A program made the translations under genes and the position numbers. Under the pieces are notes generated by a model. That model saw only the letters and a program-made list of their open reading frames with translations, was not told where the DNA came from and did not search any database. This document shows positions 15,486 to 23,345 of a stretch of 64,000 nt of DNA, piece after piece. This DNA is from Paenibacillus sp. H1-7 (GTDB lineage Bacteria; Bacillota; Bacilli; Paenibacillales; NBRC-103111): contig NZ_CP031168.1 of NCBI RefSeq assembly GCF_022354825.1, forward strand, positions 3,969,501 through 4,033,500, written 5' to 3'. How positions within the stretch are numbered: position 1 is the first letter of the stretch; the number at the start of each line of letters is the position of its first letter.

Positions 15486-15962
15486 ATGATCATGAATGAA
15501 AAAATTAAAGCCTCCGAAGTCCAGCTTACCGGGATTCATGGAGAAAATTTGGGAGTAGTCGCTACATCGGAAGCGCTGGCTCTCGCCAAGAAGCTGAAGG
15601 TAGATTTGGTCTGCACTTCGTTAATGAGCAGTCCGCCGCCGTGTAAATTGATAGGAGCGGGAGCTGCGAAGCAGGAAGCCCAACAAGCCCGCAAGAAGGA
15701 GATCAAGGAGTCTAAGGTAAAGGAAATCAGGCTGACTCCACATATAGAGGACCACGATCTCGATACGAAAAAGCAGCAGGCCGAGCGGATTCTCAACTCG
15801 GGAGATAGCGTCTTGCTTGTGGTGAAGATTCAGGGGAAAGAAGGGACAAGGGCTAAGGAGCTTCTGGAATTACTGATCAAAGAGCTTGCTCCGGACGGCC
15901 GTCCCCTTACGAAAATCCAGCTCAGCGGGAAGCAAGCGGCTGTTCAGATCGACCCTCTATAA
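15486..15962 (+). CDS. Paralogue of translation initiation factor IF-3
   Basis: 158-aa protein with both IF-3 domains. The N-terminal part has NEKIKASEVQLTG, NLGVVATSEALALAKKLKVDLV and the PPPCK motif near residue 50-53. The C-terminal part has the usual SGDSVLLVVKIQGKE segment. It is slightly short. The normally conserved end of IF-3 (GRxMxMxLxPK type) is replaced by DGRPLTKIQLSGKQAAVQ. It stands alone, not in an infC-rpmI-rplT operon, so it is probably an extra copy. IF-3 discriminates against non-AUG start codons; whether this copy acts at initiation is unknown. The ATG at 15486 has AGGTGG 9 nt upstream. Confidence 0.85.
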   Translation: MIMNEKIKASEVQLTGIHGENLGVVATSEALALAKKLKVDLVCTSLMSSPPPCKLIGAGAAKQEAQQARKKEIKESKVKEIRLTPHIEDHDLDTKKQQAERILNSGDSVLLVVKIQGKEGTRAKELLELLIKELAPDGRPLTKIQLSGKQAAVQIDPL

Positions 15963-16032
15963 GCTCTTGGACATTTGCAGCGGGGAGGGCTGCTTTCTTG
16001 CAGTCTTCTTTTCTATGTCATGGACTCGTTAT

Positions 16033-16046
16033 AGAACATACGTTCC
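16033..16046. promoter_or_regulatory. LexA(DinR)-like box
   Basis: AGAACATACGTTCC matches the Gram-positive SOS box CGAACRNRYGTTYC at 13 of 14 positions. It lies 52 nt before the GntR-family start. The match is good, but the downstream gene is not a typical SOS gene. Confidence 0.35.
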
Positions 16047-16097
16047 AATTGTTCTGATTCGCAATCCGTACTAAGATAATGAACAGGAGATGATCAG

Positions 16098-16808
16098 ATG
16101 AATAAAGGATCGCTGTCGTTTCAAACGGTGAAACGCAAGCAAATCGTCGACGATGTGGTCGAACAGCTTCAGAAGAAAATTTCGCTCGGAGAGCTTGGTC
16201 CAGGGATGCAAATTCCGACGGAGCCGGAGCTTATGAATCAATTCGGAGTAGGCCGCTCGACGATTCGAGAAGCGGTGCGCGTGCTTGTGCATGCAGGCTT
16301 GCTTGAGAAAAAGCAAGGACACGGCACCTTCGTCTGCGAGCAGAAGACGATGAAAGAGCCGCTCGACTATCGGCTGCGCCGTGCGGAAATTCTGGAAGTA
16401 TACGAGGTTCGCCGCATGATGGAGCTCGAGGCGGCCCGATTGGCTGCGCTTCGCCGGGACGATGATGACTTGCGCACGATGCGGGAGCTTCTGGATCGCA
16501 GACAGCACGCGCTTGCAGACGGCAAGATGAGTGACTATCTGGACGCGGATATCGCTTATCACATTGCTGTAGTGGCTGCAACGAAAAATGCGGTTCTCAT
16601 GGATTTGTATCGGACATTTACCGACGTCATACGGCAAGCGCTGGAAAACCTGATGAAAGATCCAGAGCCCAAAAATCAATATTCGCTTCAGCACGAAAAA
16701 ATATATGAGGCGATACGAGACCGTGATCCCCATGCAGCGGAAATGTACAGCATTCAGCATTTGGACGGGACGAAGCTGGAGCTGCAGCAGCATATGGGAG
16801 AAAAATAA
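16098..16808 (+). CDS. GntR-family regulator, FadR subfamily
   Basis: DNA-binding transcriptional regulator, 236 aa. The N-terminal winged helix-turn-helix covers about residues 10-75 (TEPELMNQFGVGRSTIREAVRVL). The C-terminal FCD ligand domain runs from about 90 to 225, with the metal-binding His pattern DADIAYHIAVVAATKN. AGGAGA precedes the ATG. It lies 143 nt upstream of a fosmidomycin-resistance-like MFS gene, and the gap between them holds two similar repeats. It probably controls that transporter, with an organic acid or similar small molecule as effector. Confidence 0.92.
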   Translation: MNKGSLSFQTVKRKQIVDDVVEQLQKKISLGELGPGMQIPTEPELMNQFGVGRSTIREAVRVLVHAGLLEKKQGHGTFVCEQKTMKEPLDYRLRRAEILEVYEVRRMMELEAARLAALRRDDDDLRTMRELLDRRQHALADGKMSDYLDADIAYHIAVVAATKNAVLMDLYRTFTDVIRQALENLMKDPEPKNQYSLQHEKIYEAIRDRDPHAAEMYSIQHLDGTKLELQQHMGEK

Positions 16809-16828
16809 TATTTTTTTAAGAATAAACG

Positions 16829-16914
16829 TCTGATGATAAGATGTATCATTATGATTTTGTAACAGCTAGGAATAGTATCATGTTTTTTTATAATTAAACA
16901 TCAGATGATAGGAT
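16829..16914 (+). promoter_or_regulatory. Repeated operator-like sites before the MFS gene
   Basis: TCTGATGATAAGAT (16829-16842) and TCAGATGATAGGAT (16901-16914) are 14-mers that agree at 12 positions and flank the AT-rich promoter area. They are candidate sites for the adjacent GntR-type regulator. Confidence 0.45.
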
Positions 16915-16951
16915 CAATATGCTGTATTTTATCGATAGGAGTGGAGAAATC

Positions 16952-18196
16952 ATGAACCATCAAGCTGTAATGCGTCAACCTGCATCCACCATTTATTCCG
17001 TATTATTCGCTATCAGCATCGTGCATTTGTTGAATGATGCCATACAATCCGTCATTCCGGCCATGTTCCCGGTATTGCGCGATTCTCTGCACTTAACATT
17101 CGCTCAGATCGGCTGGATAGGCTTCACTCTGAACATGACCGCCTCCATCATACAGCCTGCTATTGGATGGTATACGGATTCTCGTCCTAAGCCTTATTTG
17201 CTACCTGTCGGGATGGGATTTACATTAGCCGGCATCGTCGGACTTGCTTTCGCGTCTTCGTACGGGCTGCTGCTGCTATGTGTTGTTTTGGTAGGCATCG
17301 GATCAGCCGTTCTGCATCCGGAATCGTCACGTGTAGCTCATTTGGCCGGCGGTACGCGTAAAGGTTTCGCGCAATCGTTGTTTCAGCTAGGCGGCAATAC
17401 CGGTCAGGCCATTGCTCCTGTGCTGGCTGCGCTTATTTTTATACCGTTGGGGCAAAAAAGCATTCTCTGGTTTTCGGTTGCTGCTATAACGGCTATTGCC
17501 GTCCAAATGTCCATCTCCCGCTGGTATGGGAATCACCTACATACAACAAAACGGGACAAAACGGCCGGAGCTGTCCCAACCGAGAGCAGGCTGTCGCGCG
17601 GAGCGGTCGCTGTGGCGATGGGTGTACTGATTTTCATGCTGTTCTCCAAATTCGTTTATATGGCCAGCATGACCGGCTACTATGCGTTTTACTTGATGGA
17701 TAAATTCCAGATGACCGTTCAAACCGCTCAATATTATTTGTTCGCTCTTCTCATAGCCGGGATGGCAGGAACCTTTATGGGAGGTCCACTCGCCGATCGT
17801 TTCGGCAGGCGCAATACGATCTGGTTTTCGATCTTGGGAACGGCGCCTTTCTCCATCGCATTGCCGTTTGCCAATCCATTCTGGTCCATGGTCTTGTGCG
17901 TTTGTATAGGCCTCATCCTGCTGTCAGGATTCTCTGTTATCGTAGTGTACGCTCAGGAGCTGCTGCCGGGAAAAGTCGGTACGATCGCAGGATTGTTCTT
18001 CGGACTTGCATTTGGTCTCGGAGGTATCGGCTCCGCATTACTCGGCTATTTGGCCGATTCGGCCGGCCTGGAGACAGTCATTCGAGTCAGCGCCTTCCTG
18101 CCGCTGCTCGGGCTGTTGGCTATCCTGCTGCCTTCCGATGAAGTGCTGACAGGGACAAAGACACCCGCTATGGACAGCTCATCTGTAAACAGCTGA
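16952..18196 (+). CDS. MFS transporter, fosmidomycin-resistance (Fsr) type
   Basis: Twelve-helix major facilitator exporter, 414 aa, of the Fsr group. The diagnostic segment LHPESSRVAHLAGG follows helix 4, and the central A-motif reads GGPLADRFGRRN. Fsr proteins expel fosmidomycin and other small compounds; the natural substrate here is unknown. The ATG at 16952 is chosen for the upstream GGAGTGGAG. It is probably regulated by the GntR-type protein encoded just upstream, through the two repeats in between. Confidence 0.9.
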   Translation: MNHQAVMRQPASTIYSVLFAISIVHLLNDAIQSVIPAMFPVLRDSLHLTFAQIGWIGFTLNMTASIIQPAIGWYTDSRPKPYLLPVGMGFTLAGIVGLAFASSYGLLLLCVVLVGIGSAVLHPESSRVAHLAGGTRKGFAQSLFQLGGNTGQAIAPVLAALIFIPLGQKSILWFSVAAITAIAVQMSISRWYGNHLHTTKRDKTAGAVPTESRLSRGAVAVAMGVLIFMLFSKFVYMASMTGYYAFYLMDKFQMTVQTAQYYLFALLIAGMAGTFMGGPLADRFGRRNTIWFSILGTAPFSIALPFANPFWSMVLCVCIGLILLSGFSVIVVYAQELLPGKVGTIAGLFFGLAFGLGGIGSALLGYLADSAGLETVIRVSAFLPLLGLLAILLPSDEVLTGTKTPAMDSSSVNS

Positions 18197-18424
18197 TCCT
18201 GTTAATCGTTCAGAGCCAGACAACAATTCGTTCGCAGGTCGCGATCCGGCAAGCGAATATTGGATCCGACAATTCACTGCTTCATCTCCAATAGATAACA
18301 AAATCGTAGAAGCTCTGTGAAGATCGCATTTTGATCGCTTCATGGCGGATAGGCGGAAGGCTGCATAAGGATCCGTTCTCCAAGGCAAAATATAGAAAAT
18401 AATGCATTGAAGGAGGGGCGGACA

Positions 18425-18628
18425 GTGACAAAACCAGAGGACATCTATAACGAAACGACGAATACGGCGGGAGGCATAACGACTCCGGCTGATCAGGAGG
18501 ATTGTGCTTCGACGGATATGATCAGCAATGCGGTCGCGGAAATGATGGATCGCATCCAGGAAGATTTTATCGGGGAGCCGGAAGACGACAAGCGGCAGCA
18601 TTACAACAACGAACGCAATAGAGTATAA
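18425..18628 (+). CDS. Small acidic hypothetical protein
   Basis: 67-aa hydrophilic, acidic protein (TKPEDIYNETTNTAGG at the start) with no recognised domain. The start is GTG at 18425, with AGGAGG 8 nt upstream, a near-ideal ribosome binding site that supports translation. A terminator follows 55 nt after the stop. It may be a small sporulation or stress protein, but there is no direct evidence. Confidence 0.6.
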   Translation: MTKPEDIYNETTNTAGGITTPADQEDCASTDMISNAVAEMMDRIQEDFIGEPEDDKRQHYNNERNRV

Positions 18629-18682
18629 CTCATGGAACAACGGGTAATACTAAGCTAATGTGTAGAACACCTTCTGCTTACT

Positions 18683-18722
18683 CCGTATAGAGCTGCGCCA
18701 TTGCAGCTTTATGCGGTTTTTT
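18683..18722 (+). terminator. Terminator after the small acidic gene
   Basis: CCGTATAGAGCTGC (18683-18696), loop GCCATT, GCAGCTTTATGCGG (18703-18716), then TTTTTTT. Two wobble pairs. Confidence 0.85.
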
Positions 18723-18875
18723 TATTGTAAAATCGCAATACTGCCCGACGGCAGGGAGTCCTTTCCGACATTTGCATCATGCCAGCAAAAGGTTTTTCCC
18801 CATTTTGGGACAAGGTGGATTATAATGTAGAGAGTAATCTAAAACTTAATACATAAAGAAAGACGGGCCAAGCTT

Positions 18876-20069
18876 ATGCAAAATAAAAATGTCATTATTT
18901 TAGCTATCTTCTATGCCTTTATTTACATGAGCACCGGATCGTTCTCTTCTTACATCGGTGTATATTTTACGGAGCAGGGGATCGGTCATACGGAAATCGG
19001 AATCCTTACGTCTATCGGTGCTGTTGTAGGATTGATCGCACAGCCTTTATGGGGACTGGCGGGGGACAGATCTAAGACGAAAAACCGTGTGCTAACGATC
19101 TGTACGCTGTTCGCCGGATTAACGGTATGGCTGGTACCGTGGGCAGGGACGCTGTTCTGGCCGCTGCTGGTTGCGATGGCCTTGTTCAGCTTGTTCCAGA
19201 TCGCCATCAATCCGCTCAGCGACGCGATTACATTGGAGCTGTCCTCGAAAGGAATCGTCCGTTTCTCCACCATCCGGACATTCGGCTCGGTAGGCTACGC
19301 CATCATTTCCATTGTTGCAGGATGGTTGTTCGCAAGACATCTGGATTCGATCTTTATGGTTACATCCTTTATCATGCTCGTCTGCTTCCTTATCGCTTTG
19401 GGAATTCCGAAGGTGGCCGGGCATCAGAGCGGCAAGAACAAGGTCAAGATGACGGAAATGCTCAAAAGCAAGCCTCTGATCCTCCTATACGGCTACACGC
19501 TGATCCTTTCGACAACGATGGGATTTTTGTGGTCTTTTCAGGCGATTTACAGCAAGGAGCAGGGAATCAGCTTGGAGGTGATCGGAATCGGTCTTGCGAT
19601 CGGATCGTTCACGCAGTTTCCTTTTATGATTTTCTTTCAAAAGGTGTATGACCGTTTCGGTATCCGGAACATATTGCTTTTTTCAGGATTGATTCACACT
19701 TTGCGCTGGTGCTTGTATGGCTTTGCTCTAACGCCGTTTACTTATATTTTAAGCTGGGTACTGCACGGAGGCACCTATATCATGTTCTATATGTGTCTTG
19801 CTGAATATGTGAACCGGAACGTAGTGAAAGAGCTGAAGGCTACCGGTCAAATGCTGAATTCCGTGATCCAGCTCAGTGCGGGCAAAATTATTGGAGGCAT
19901 GTTCGGAGGCATTATTGCGGCTCAATTAGGTTTCCGCCATTCGTTTATTATGCTGGCAGTGTTAGCCGGCGCTTCCACTGCCGCTTTTTATTTGGCTTGC
20001 CGAGTGTTCGGAGTCTTCTCCGAGTCGAAACGAAGAGCCATCGGACAGCAGACTACGCTGGCCAAGTAA
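18876..20069 (+). CDS. MFS transporter (MFS_1-like)
   Basis: Twelve-helix major facilitator protein, 397 aa. It belongs to the same broad MFS_1-like group as the protein at 9119 (nucleoside/H+ symporter or HcaT-type). The loop after helix 2 reads WGLAGDRSKTKNR, and the paired halves are clear. The substrate is not predictable. It is monocistronic, with a -10-like TATAAT at 18821 and a terminator behind. Purine-rich AAAGAAAGACGGG precedes the ATG. Confidence 0.88.
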   Translation: MQNKNVIILAIFYAFIYMSTGSFSSYIGVYFTEQGIGHTEIGILTSIGAVVGLIAQPLWGLAGDRSKTKNRVLTICTLFAGLTVWLVPWAGTLFWPLLVAMALFSLFQIAINPLSDAITLELSSKGIVRFSTIRTFGSVGYAIISIVAGWLFARHLDSIFMVTSFIMLVCFLIALGIPKVAGHQSGKNKVKMTEMLKSKPLILLYGYTLILSTTMGFLWSFQAIYSKEQGISLEVIGIGLAIGSFTQFPFMIFFQKVYDRFGIRNILLFSGLIHTLRWCLYGFALTPFTYILSWVLHGGTYIMFYMCLAEYVNRNVVKELKATGQMLNSVIQLSAGKIIGGMFGGIIAAQLGFRHSFIMLAVLAGASTAAFYLACRVFGVFSESKRRAIGQQTTLAK

Positions 20070-20108
20070 AAATGTAACCACTGATGACGTTTTCTCTCAA
20101 CAGTCAAG

Positions 20109-20134
20109 CCCCTTGTCGCCGACGAGGGGTTTTT
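20109..20134 (+). terminator. Terminator of the MFS gene
   Basis: CCCCTTGTC (20109-20117), loop GCC, GACGAGGGG (20121-20129), then TTTTT. Confidence 0.83.
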
Positions 20135-20242
20135 CAATGAAAATGTACGTTTTCAACCAGATAAAGGATCTCCTGTCCGCATGATCACAGTCAGAGAAAC
20201 AGTAGGCACATAAAGCACATGTCGTCACGGCAAAGCAAAAGC

Positions 20243-21334
20243 TCATGCATTGCTCATTTTCCGGCGGATCATGGAAATAACCATTAATCCTACTGGATAA
20301 AGAATAAGGATGGCTAACGAATAAAAAGGAGAGTCTGTCGTGAAAAAATGAATCAGCTCGTTTAAGTTGGGAGTAACCCAAATACTGGTCACAATGATAA
20401 CAAGCCCTAATGGATAGACGAGCGGACGATAGTCGTTTAGGTTCAGCCATTGAGCTATCCCGAGTGCCAGCGCATAGTACCATAAGGAGATTTGGACAAA
20501 GCCCCCGAGCACCCAAATGACCATCACTATGGCGTCCATATGTTCAATGAAATTGGCAAAGCTGATGTAGGATGCCGCTTCGAATACGGGAAAGTGAAAG
20601 GAGCCGGTTAAGTTTCCGAACAGAAACAGACTTGAGATATTGGTTATGACCATCATTACCATCATACCCAGAACCGATAGAAAGCCCCATTTCAGCGTCT
20701 TGCTCCGATCCGATACATAGGGGTAAAGAAACGAAATAAGAAAGAACTCCATAAACCAGGTATGCGGCAGTACGGAGCCTATGATCGAAGGCATGATGCC
20801 GTTCTCCATAATCGGAAACATCCGGTACGGCTTCAAATCCGGAATCAGCAAGATAGTGATGCCCAAAAAGATCAATAAAATAAAAGGCAAAAAGATTTGT
20901 GTCGCACGGGCTATGGCCTCGAGGCCGCATCGAACCGCTATGGCACAAACAATAATGAGACTTGTCATAATAATTATGCTGGGAGTTCGTAATAAGAAAG
21001 AGCTGACGATAAATTCGCCGTATTCCCGAGTTATTAACGCATTTCCGTGAATAAGGAAGTAAAGGATGAGCAAGCCTCCGAGCCTGCCGAAATAACGTCC
21101 CAATATGGATATGCTGTATTGAATGACAGTGTATTGAGGATACCACCGGTTCAATATCCACGACACAGAGATAACAACAAATCCGCTAATGGAGCCCCAA
21201 ATAGGCGATATCCACATATCGCGCTCCGCCTGCTGCGCAGTAATCGCAGGGACGATAAGAGTCGACGTCGCTCCGATCATAAGGAACATCAGCATCCCCA
21301 TCTGCAATGAGGAGATTTTACCTTTTTCTATCAT
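20243..21334 (-). CDS. Spore germination permease, GerB/GerAB family
   Basis: Integral membrane protein, 363 aa, about ten helices, of the endospore germination permease family (APC-type amino acid permease fold). These B subunits of germinant receptors recognise nutrients in the inner spore membrane. Typical segments are EKGKISSLQMGMLMF at the N-terminus and MEFFLISFLYPYV near the middle. The ATG at 21334 has GGAGG 5 nt upstream. No gerA or gerC partner gene is adjacent, so it is an orphan B subunit. It is direct evidence that the organism forms, or descends from formers of, endospores. Confidence 0.9.
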   Translation of the reverse strand: MIEKGKISSLQMGMLMFLMIGATSTLIVPAITAQQAERDMWISPIWGSISGFVVISVSWILNRWYPQYTVIQYSISILGRYFGRLGGLLILYFLIHGNALITREYGEFIVSSFLLRTPSIIIMTSLIIVCAIAVRCGLEAIARATQIFLPFILLIFLGITILLIPDLKPYRMFPIMENGIMPSIIGSVLPHTWFMEFFLISFLYPYVSDRSKTLKWGFLSVLGMMVMMVITNISSLFLFGNLTGSFHFPVFEAASYISFANFIEHMDAIVMVIWVLGGFVQISLWYYALALGIAQWLNLNDYRPLVYPLGLVIIVTSIWVTPNLNELIHFFTTDSPFYSLAILILYPVGLMVISMIRRKMSNA

Positions 21335-21590
21335 TGCAGCCTCCAATCCCGGCGTATTCTACACGCTTCCAGTCTTTGCCTAGTGTTACCTGAATTGAGG
21401 TGCTGTAAACGCGCTGTTACCCTGTCCAAGCCTCATTTTTAACTATAACTCTCATGTCAGGTTACCTGCTTTAATCCATGATACCATATTCCATTTTGGA
21501 TTCGTTATGAGAAAAGGAGCGCTTCAATAGCCCGGAACAGGGGATTCTAAGCGCATGTTAAGCCGTTTCAGGCGATAATTTATATTTTTT
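21335..21590. other. Intergenic region without a recognised gene
   Basis: Divergent region between gerB and the guanidine operon. It presumably holds the gerB promoter on the minus strand. I see no open reading frame with a ribosome binding site and no hairpin of note. Confidence 0.5.
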
Positions 21591-21607
21591 TGTTATAAAA
21601 CATAACA
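21591..21607. promoter_or_regulatory. TnrA/GlnR-type nitrogen control box
   Basis: TGTTATAAAACATAACA fits the consensus TGTNA-N7-TNACA without mismatch. Its centre is about 50 nt before the expected transcription start, the position used when TnrA activates. It links the operon below to nitrogen limitation. Confidence 0.75.
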
Positions 21608-21613
21608 AATCAG

Positions 21614-21642
21614 TTGCATTTCAATGAAGTAGATGTTATATT
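21614..21642 (+). promoter_or_regulatory. Sigma-A promoter of the guanidine operon
   Basis: TTGCAT (21614-21619), 17-nt spacer, TATATT (21637-21642). It lies 7 nt downstream of the nitrogen box and directly upstream of the riboswitch. Confidence 0.65.
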
Positions 21643-21654
21643 AAGTGACATAAA

Positions 21655-21790
21655 TTGAATATTTAGTTTACTAGGGTTCCGCTGACAGTCATTCATGTCA
21701 GGTCTGGTCCGAGGGTAAACCGTTTCTTGAGAGTCTAACGTACAAGGATTCAAGGGGAGCGACACGGACGGCTAAAATCCTGGGAGATAT
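21655..21790 (+). promoter_or_regulatory. ykkC / guanidine-I riboswitch
   Basis: The conserved elements of the ykkC aptamer appear in order. They are CTAGGGTTCCG (21671-21681), GGTCTGGTCCGAG (21701-21713), ACGGacgGCTAAAATCC around 21764-21780, and TGGGAGATA (21781-21789). An intrinsic terminator overlaps its 3' end, so ligand binding should favour read-through. The downstream carboxylase, deiminase and allophanate hydrolase genes point to the guanidine-sensing subtype rather than the ppGpp or PRPP subtypes. Confidence 0.92.
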
Positions 21791-21826
21791 CATTCAGACG
21801 TAATGTCTGTTGGTATCTCCTTTTTA
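21783..21826 (+). terminator. Riboswitch-controlled terminator
   Basis: GGAGATATC pairs with GGTATCTCC (21812-21820). An inner helix pairs CAGAC with GTCTG, and TTTTTATTTT follows. The ascending arm reuses the last bases of the aptamer. Confidence 0.85.
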
Positions 21827-21891
21827 TTTTATCTTTTTTAAGCACTGTTAAGGATAACAGCCGCAAAACAACCATTGGGAGGGGTAAATCA

Positions 21892-22614
21892 ATGAATAGC
21901 TTATGGAGTATAACCATTCGTCCAGGCGGGAAATGGTCAGCCGTTGTAGGTCGCGGCAAGCTGGTTCGTTTCACCGCTTTGGAGAAGGGAGCGAACGTCT
22001 CGCTCGCCTTGTATAACGCTGACGACACGTCGGAACGGTACAATATGCCGGATACGTTGAAGGCGCAGCATACGGCCCATTTGACGAGAGGCAATGTGCT
22101 GATGAGCGATAACGGCCGTGTCCTGGCTAGTATCGTCGAGGATTCGCTAGGCTGGCACGATACGATAAGCGGCTACACGACGAGGCAGGTTACCGATGCC
22201 AAATACGGTGAGACGACATATCAGGAGCTTCGTAATGAGTGGCTTCGCAGCGGGCAAGAAAATTTTGCCGTGGAGTTATTCAGGAATGGAATGCGTATGC
22301 GCGACATGGTGCCTGTCGTCAATCTGTTCTCGAAGGTTTACTGCGATGAGCATGGAGATATGAGATTTGTAACTGACCATGCCGTCAAGGGATCGACGGT
22401 GACATTGCGCACCGAAATGGACACATTGATCCTTTTGTCCAATACTCCAAATCCGTTGGATCCAAGAACAGCCTACCCGTCCGTGCCTGTGCAAATTGAT
22501 ATTCGCTCGTCGGCACCTGTGGACGAATCGGACTTTTGCTTAAACTACCGCCCGGAGAACCGGCGTTGCTTTGAGAATACGTGGGAGTATTACACGCTGT
22601 ATCCGCGAAAGTAA
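21892..22614 (+). CDS. Urea-carboxylase-associated (DUF1989) protein, carboxyguanidine deiminase subunit
   Basis: 240-aa cytoplasmic protein of the DUF1989 / urea carboxylase-associated family. In guanidine-degrading bacteria two such proteins form the heteromeric carboxyguanidine deiminase (CgdAB), which removes ammonia from carboxyguanidine to give allophanate. Family features are the segment SDNGRVLASIVEDSLGWHD and the C-terminal LSNTPNPLDPRTAY. The ATG at 21892 follows TTGGGAGGGG. It is the first gene of the riboswitch-controlled operon; its sister lies 54 nt downstream. Which of the two is A or B I cannot tell. Confidence 0.87.
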   Translation: MNSLWSITIRPGGKWSAVVGRGKLVRFTALEKGANVSLALYNADDTSERYNMPDTLKAQHTAHLTRGNVLMSDNGRVLASIVEDSLGWHDTISGYTTRQVTDAKYGETTYQELRNEWLRSGQENFAVELFRNGMRMRDMVPVVNLFSKVYCDEHGDMRFVTDHAVKGSTVTLRTEMDTLILLSNTPNPLDPRTAYPSVPVQIDIRSSAPVDESDFCLNYRPENRRCFENTWEYYTLYPRK

Positions 22615-22668
22615 CTGACTCGGAAATCGAGACGAATCACAAACGAATATGGTTAAGGAGGAGCTGCA

Positions 22669-23319
22669 ATGGCTGTATTTAATCGAGTTGAAAGTCCCCG
22701 CAAGGCGGAGGAGGCCATCTATGATACAACGGTGCTGGCAGGAGACGGATGGACAAGGGAGCTGCTGCCGGGCCAAGTGCTGCGGATTGTCGATCTGGAA
22801 GGGAATCAGGCGGCGGATACGCTCTTTTACGATGCGGATCATCCGGAGGATCACTATAGCGCCGTATCGACCATCGCCGGTCAAGGCAACATTTATTTGA
22901 CGGCGGGGAGCGTGTTGCGCACGGAGTCGGGCAAAGAGCTTCTTACCATTGTGGCCGATACATGCGGGCGTCACGATACGCTCGGAGGCTCGTGCTCGGC
23001 TCAAAGCAATACGGTTCGCTATTCGCCCGACAAGCTGCATATGCACAATTGCCGGGATACGTTCATGCTGCAATTGTCCAAACGGGATGGAGCTTATTCG
23101 AAGCGAGACCTCGCACCGAATGTGAACTTTTTTATGAATGTACCGGTAACTCCGGAAGGCGGACTTGAATTTGCAGACGGTGTATCGTCCCCGGGTGCTT
23201 ATGTCGAGCTGAAATCGCTATGCCGGACACTGGTCCTTATCAGCAATTGCCCACAGCTAAACAACCCTTGCAACGCCTACAACCCGACGCCGATTCGGCT
23301 GTTGATTTGGGATCAATAA
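22669..23319 (+). CDS. Urea-carboxylase-associated (DUF1989) protein, second deiminase subunit
   Basis: 216-aa paralogue of the preceding protein and the probable second subunit of carboxyguanidine deiminase. It carries the strongly conserved family segments ADTCGRHDTLGGSCSAQSNT, PNVNFFMNVPV and SNCPQLNNPCNAYNPTP, rich in Cys and His that may bind metal. AAGGAGGAG lies just before the ATG. The next gene starts 26 nt downstream. Annotation pipelines usually call it urea carboxylase-associated protein. The riboswitch and operon content argue for a role in guanidine breakdown. Confidence 0.9.
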   Translation: MAVFNRVESPRKAEEAIYDTTVLAGDGWTRELLPGQVLRIVDLEGNQAADTLFYDADHPEDHYSAVSTIAGQGNIYLTAGSVLRTESGKELLTIVADTCGRHDTLGGSCSAQSNTVRYSPDKLHMHNCRDTFMLQLSKRDGAYSKRDLAPNVNFFMNVPVTPEGGLEFADGVSSPGAYVELKSLCRTLVLISNCPQLNNPCNAYNPTPIRLLIWDQ

Positions 23320-23345
23320 CAAGCGCCCCGAGAGGAGAGGTCATC

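Noticed and set aside
16071-16793. 240-codon minus-strand open frame
   Set aside because: It is antisense to the GntR-family gene and has no initiation signals or recognisable domain.
23220-23345. 42-codon N-terminal extension of the carboxylase
   Set aside because: It overlaps the preceding gene, and biotin carboxylase domains start at the FNKVLIANRG segment, which begins at ATG 23346.
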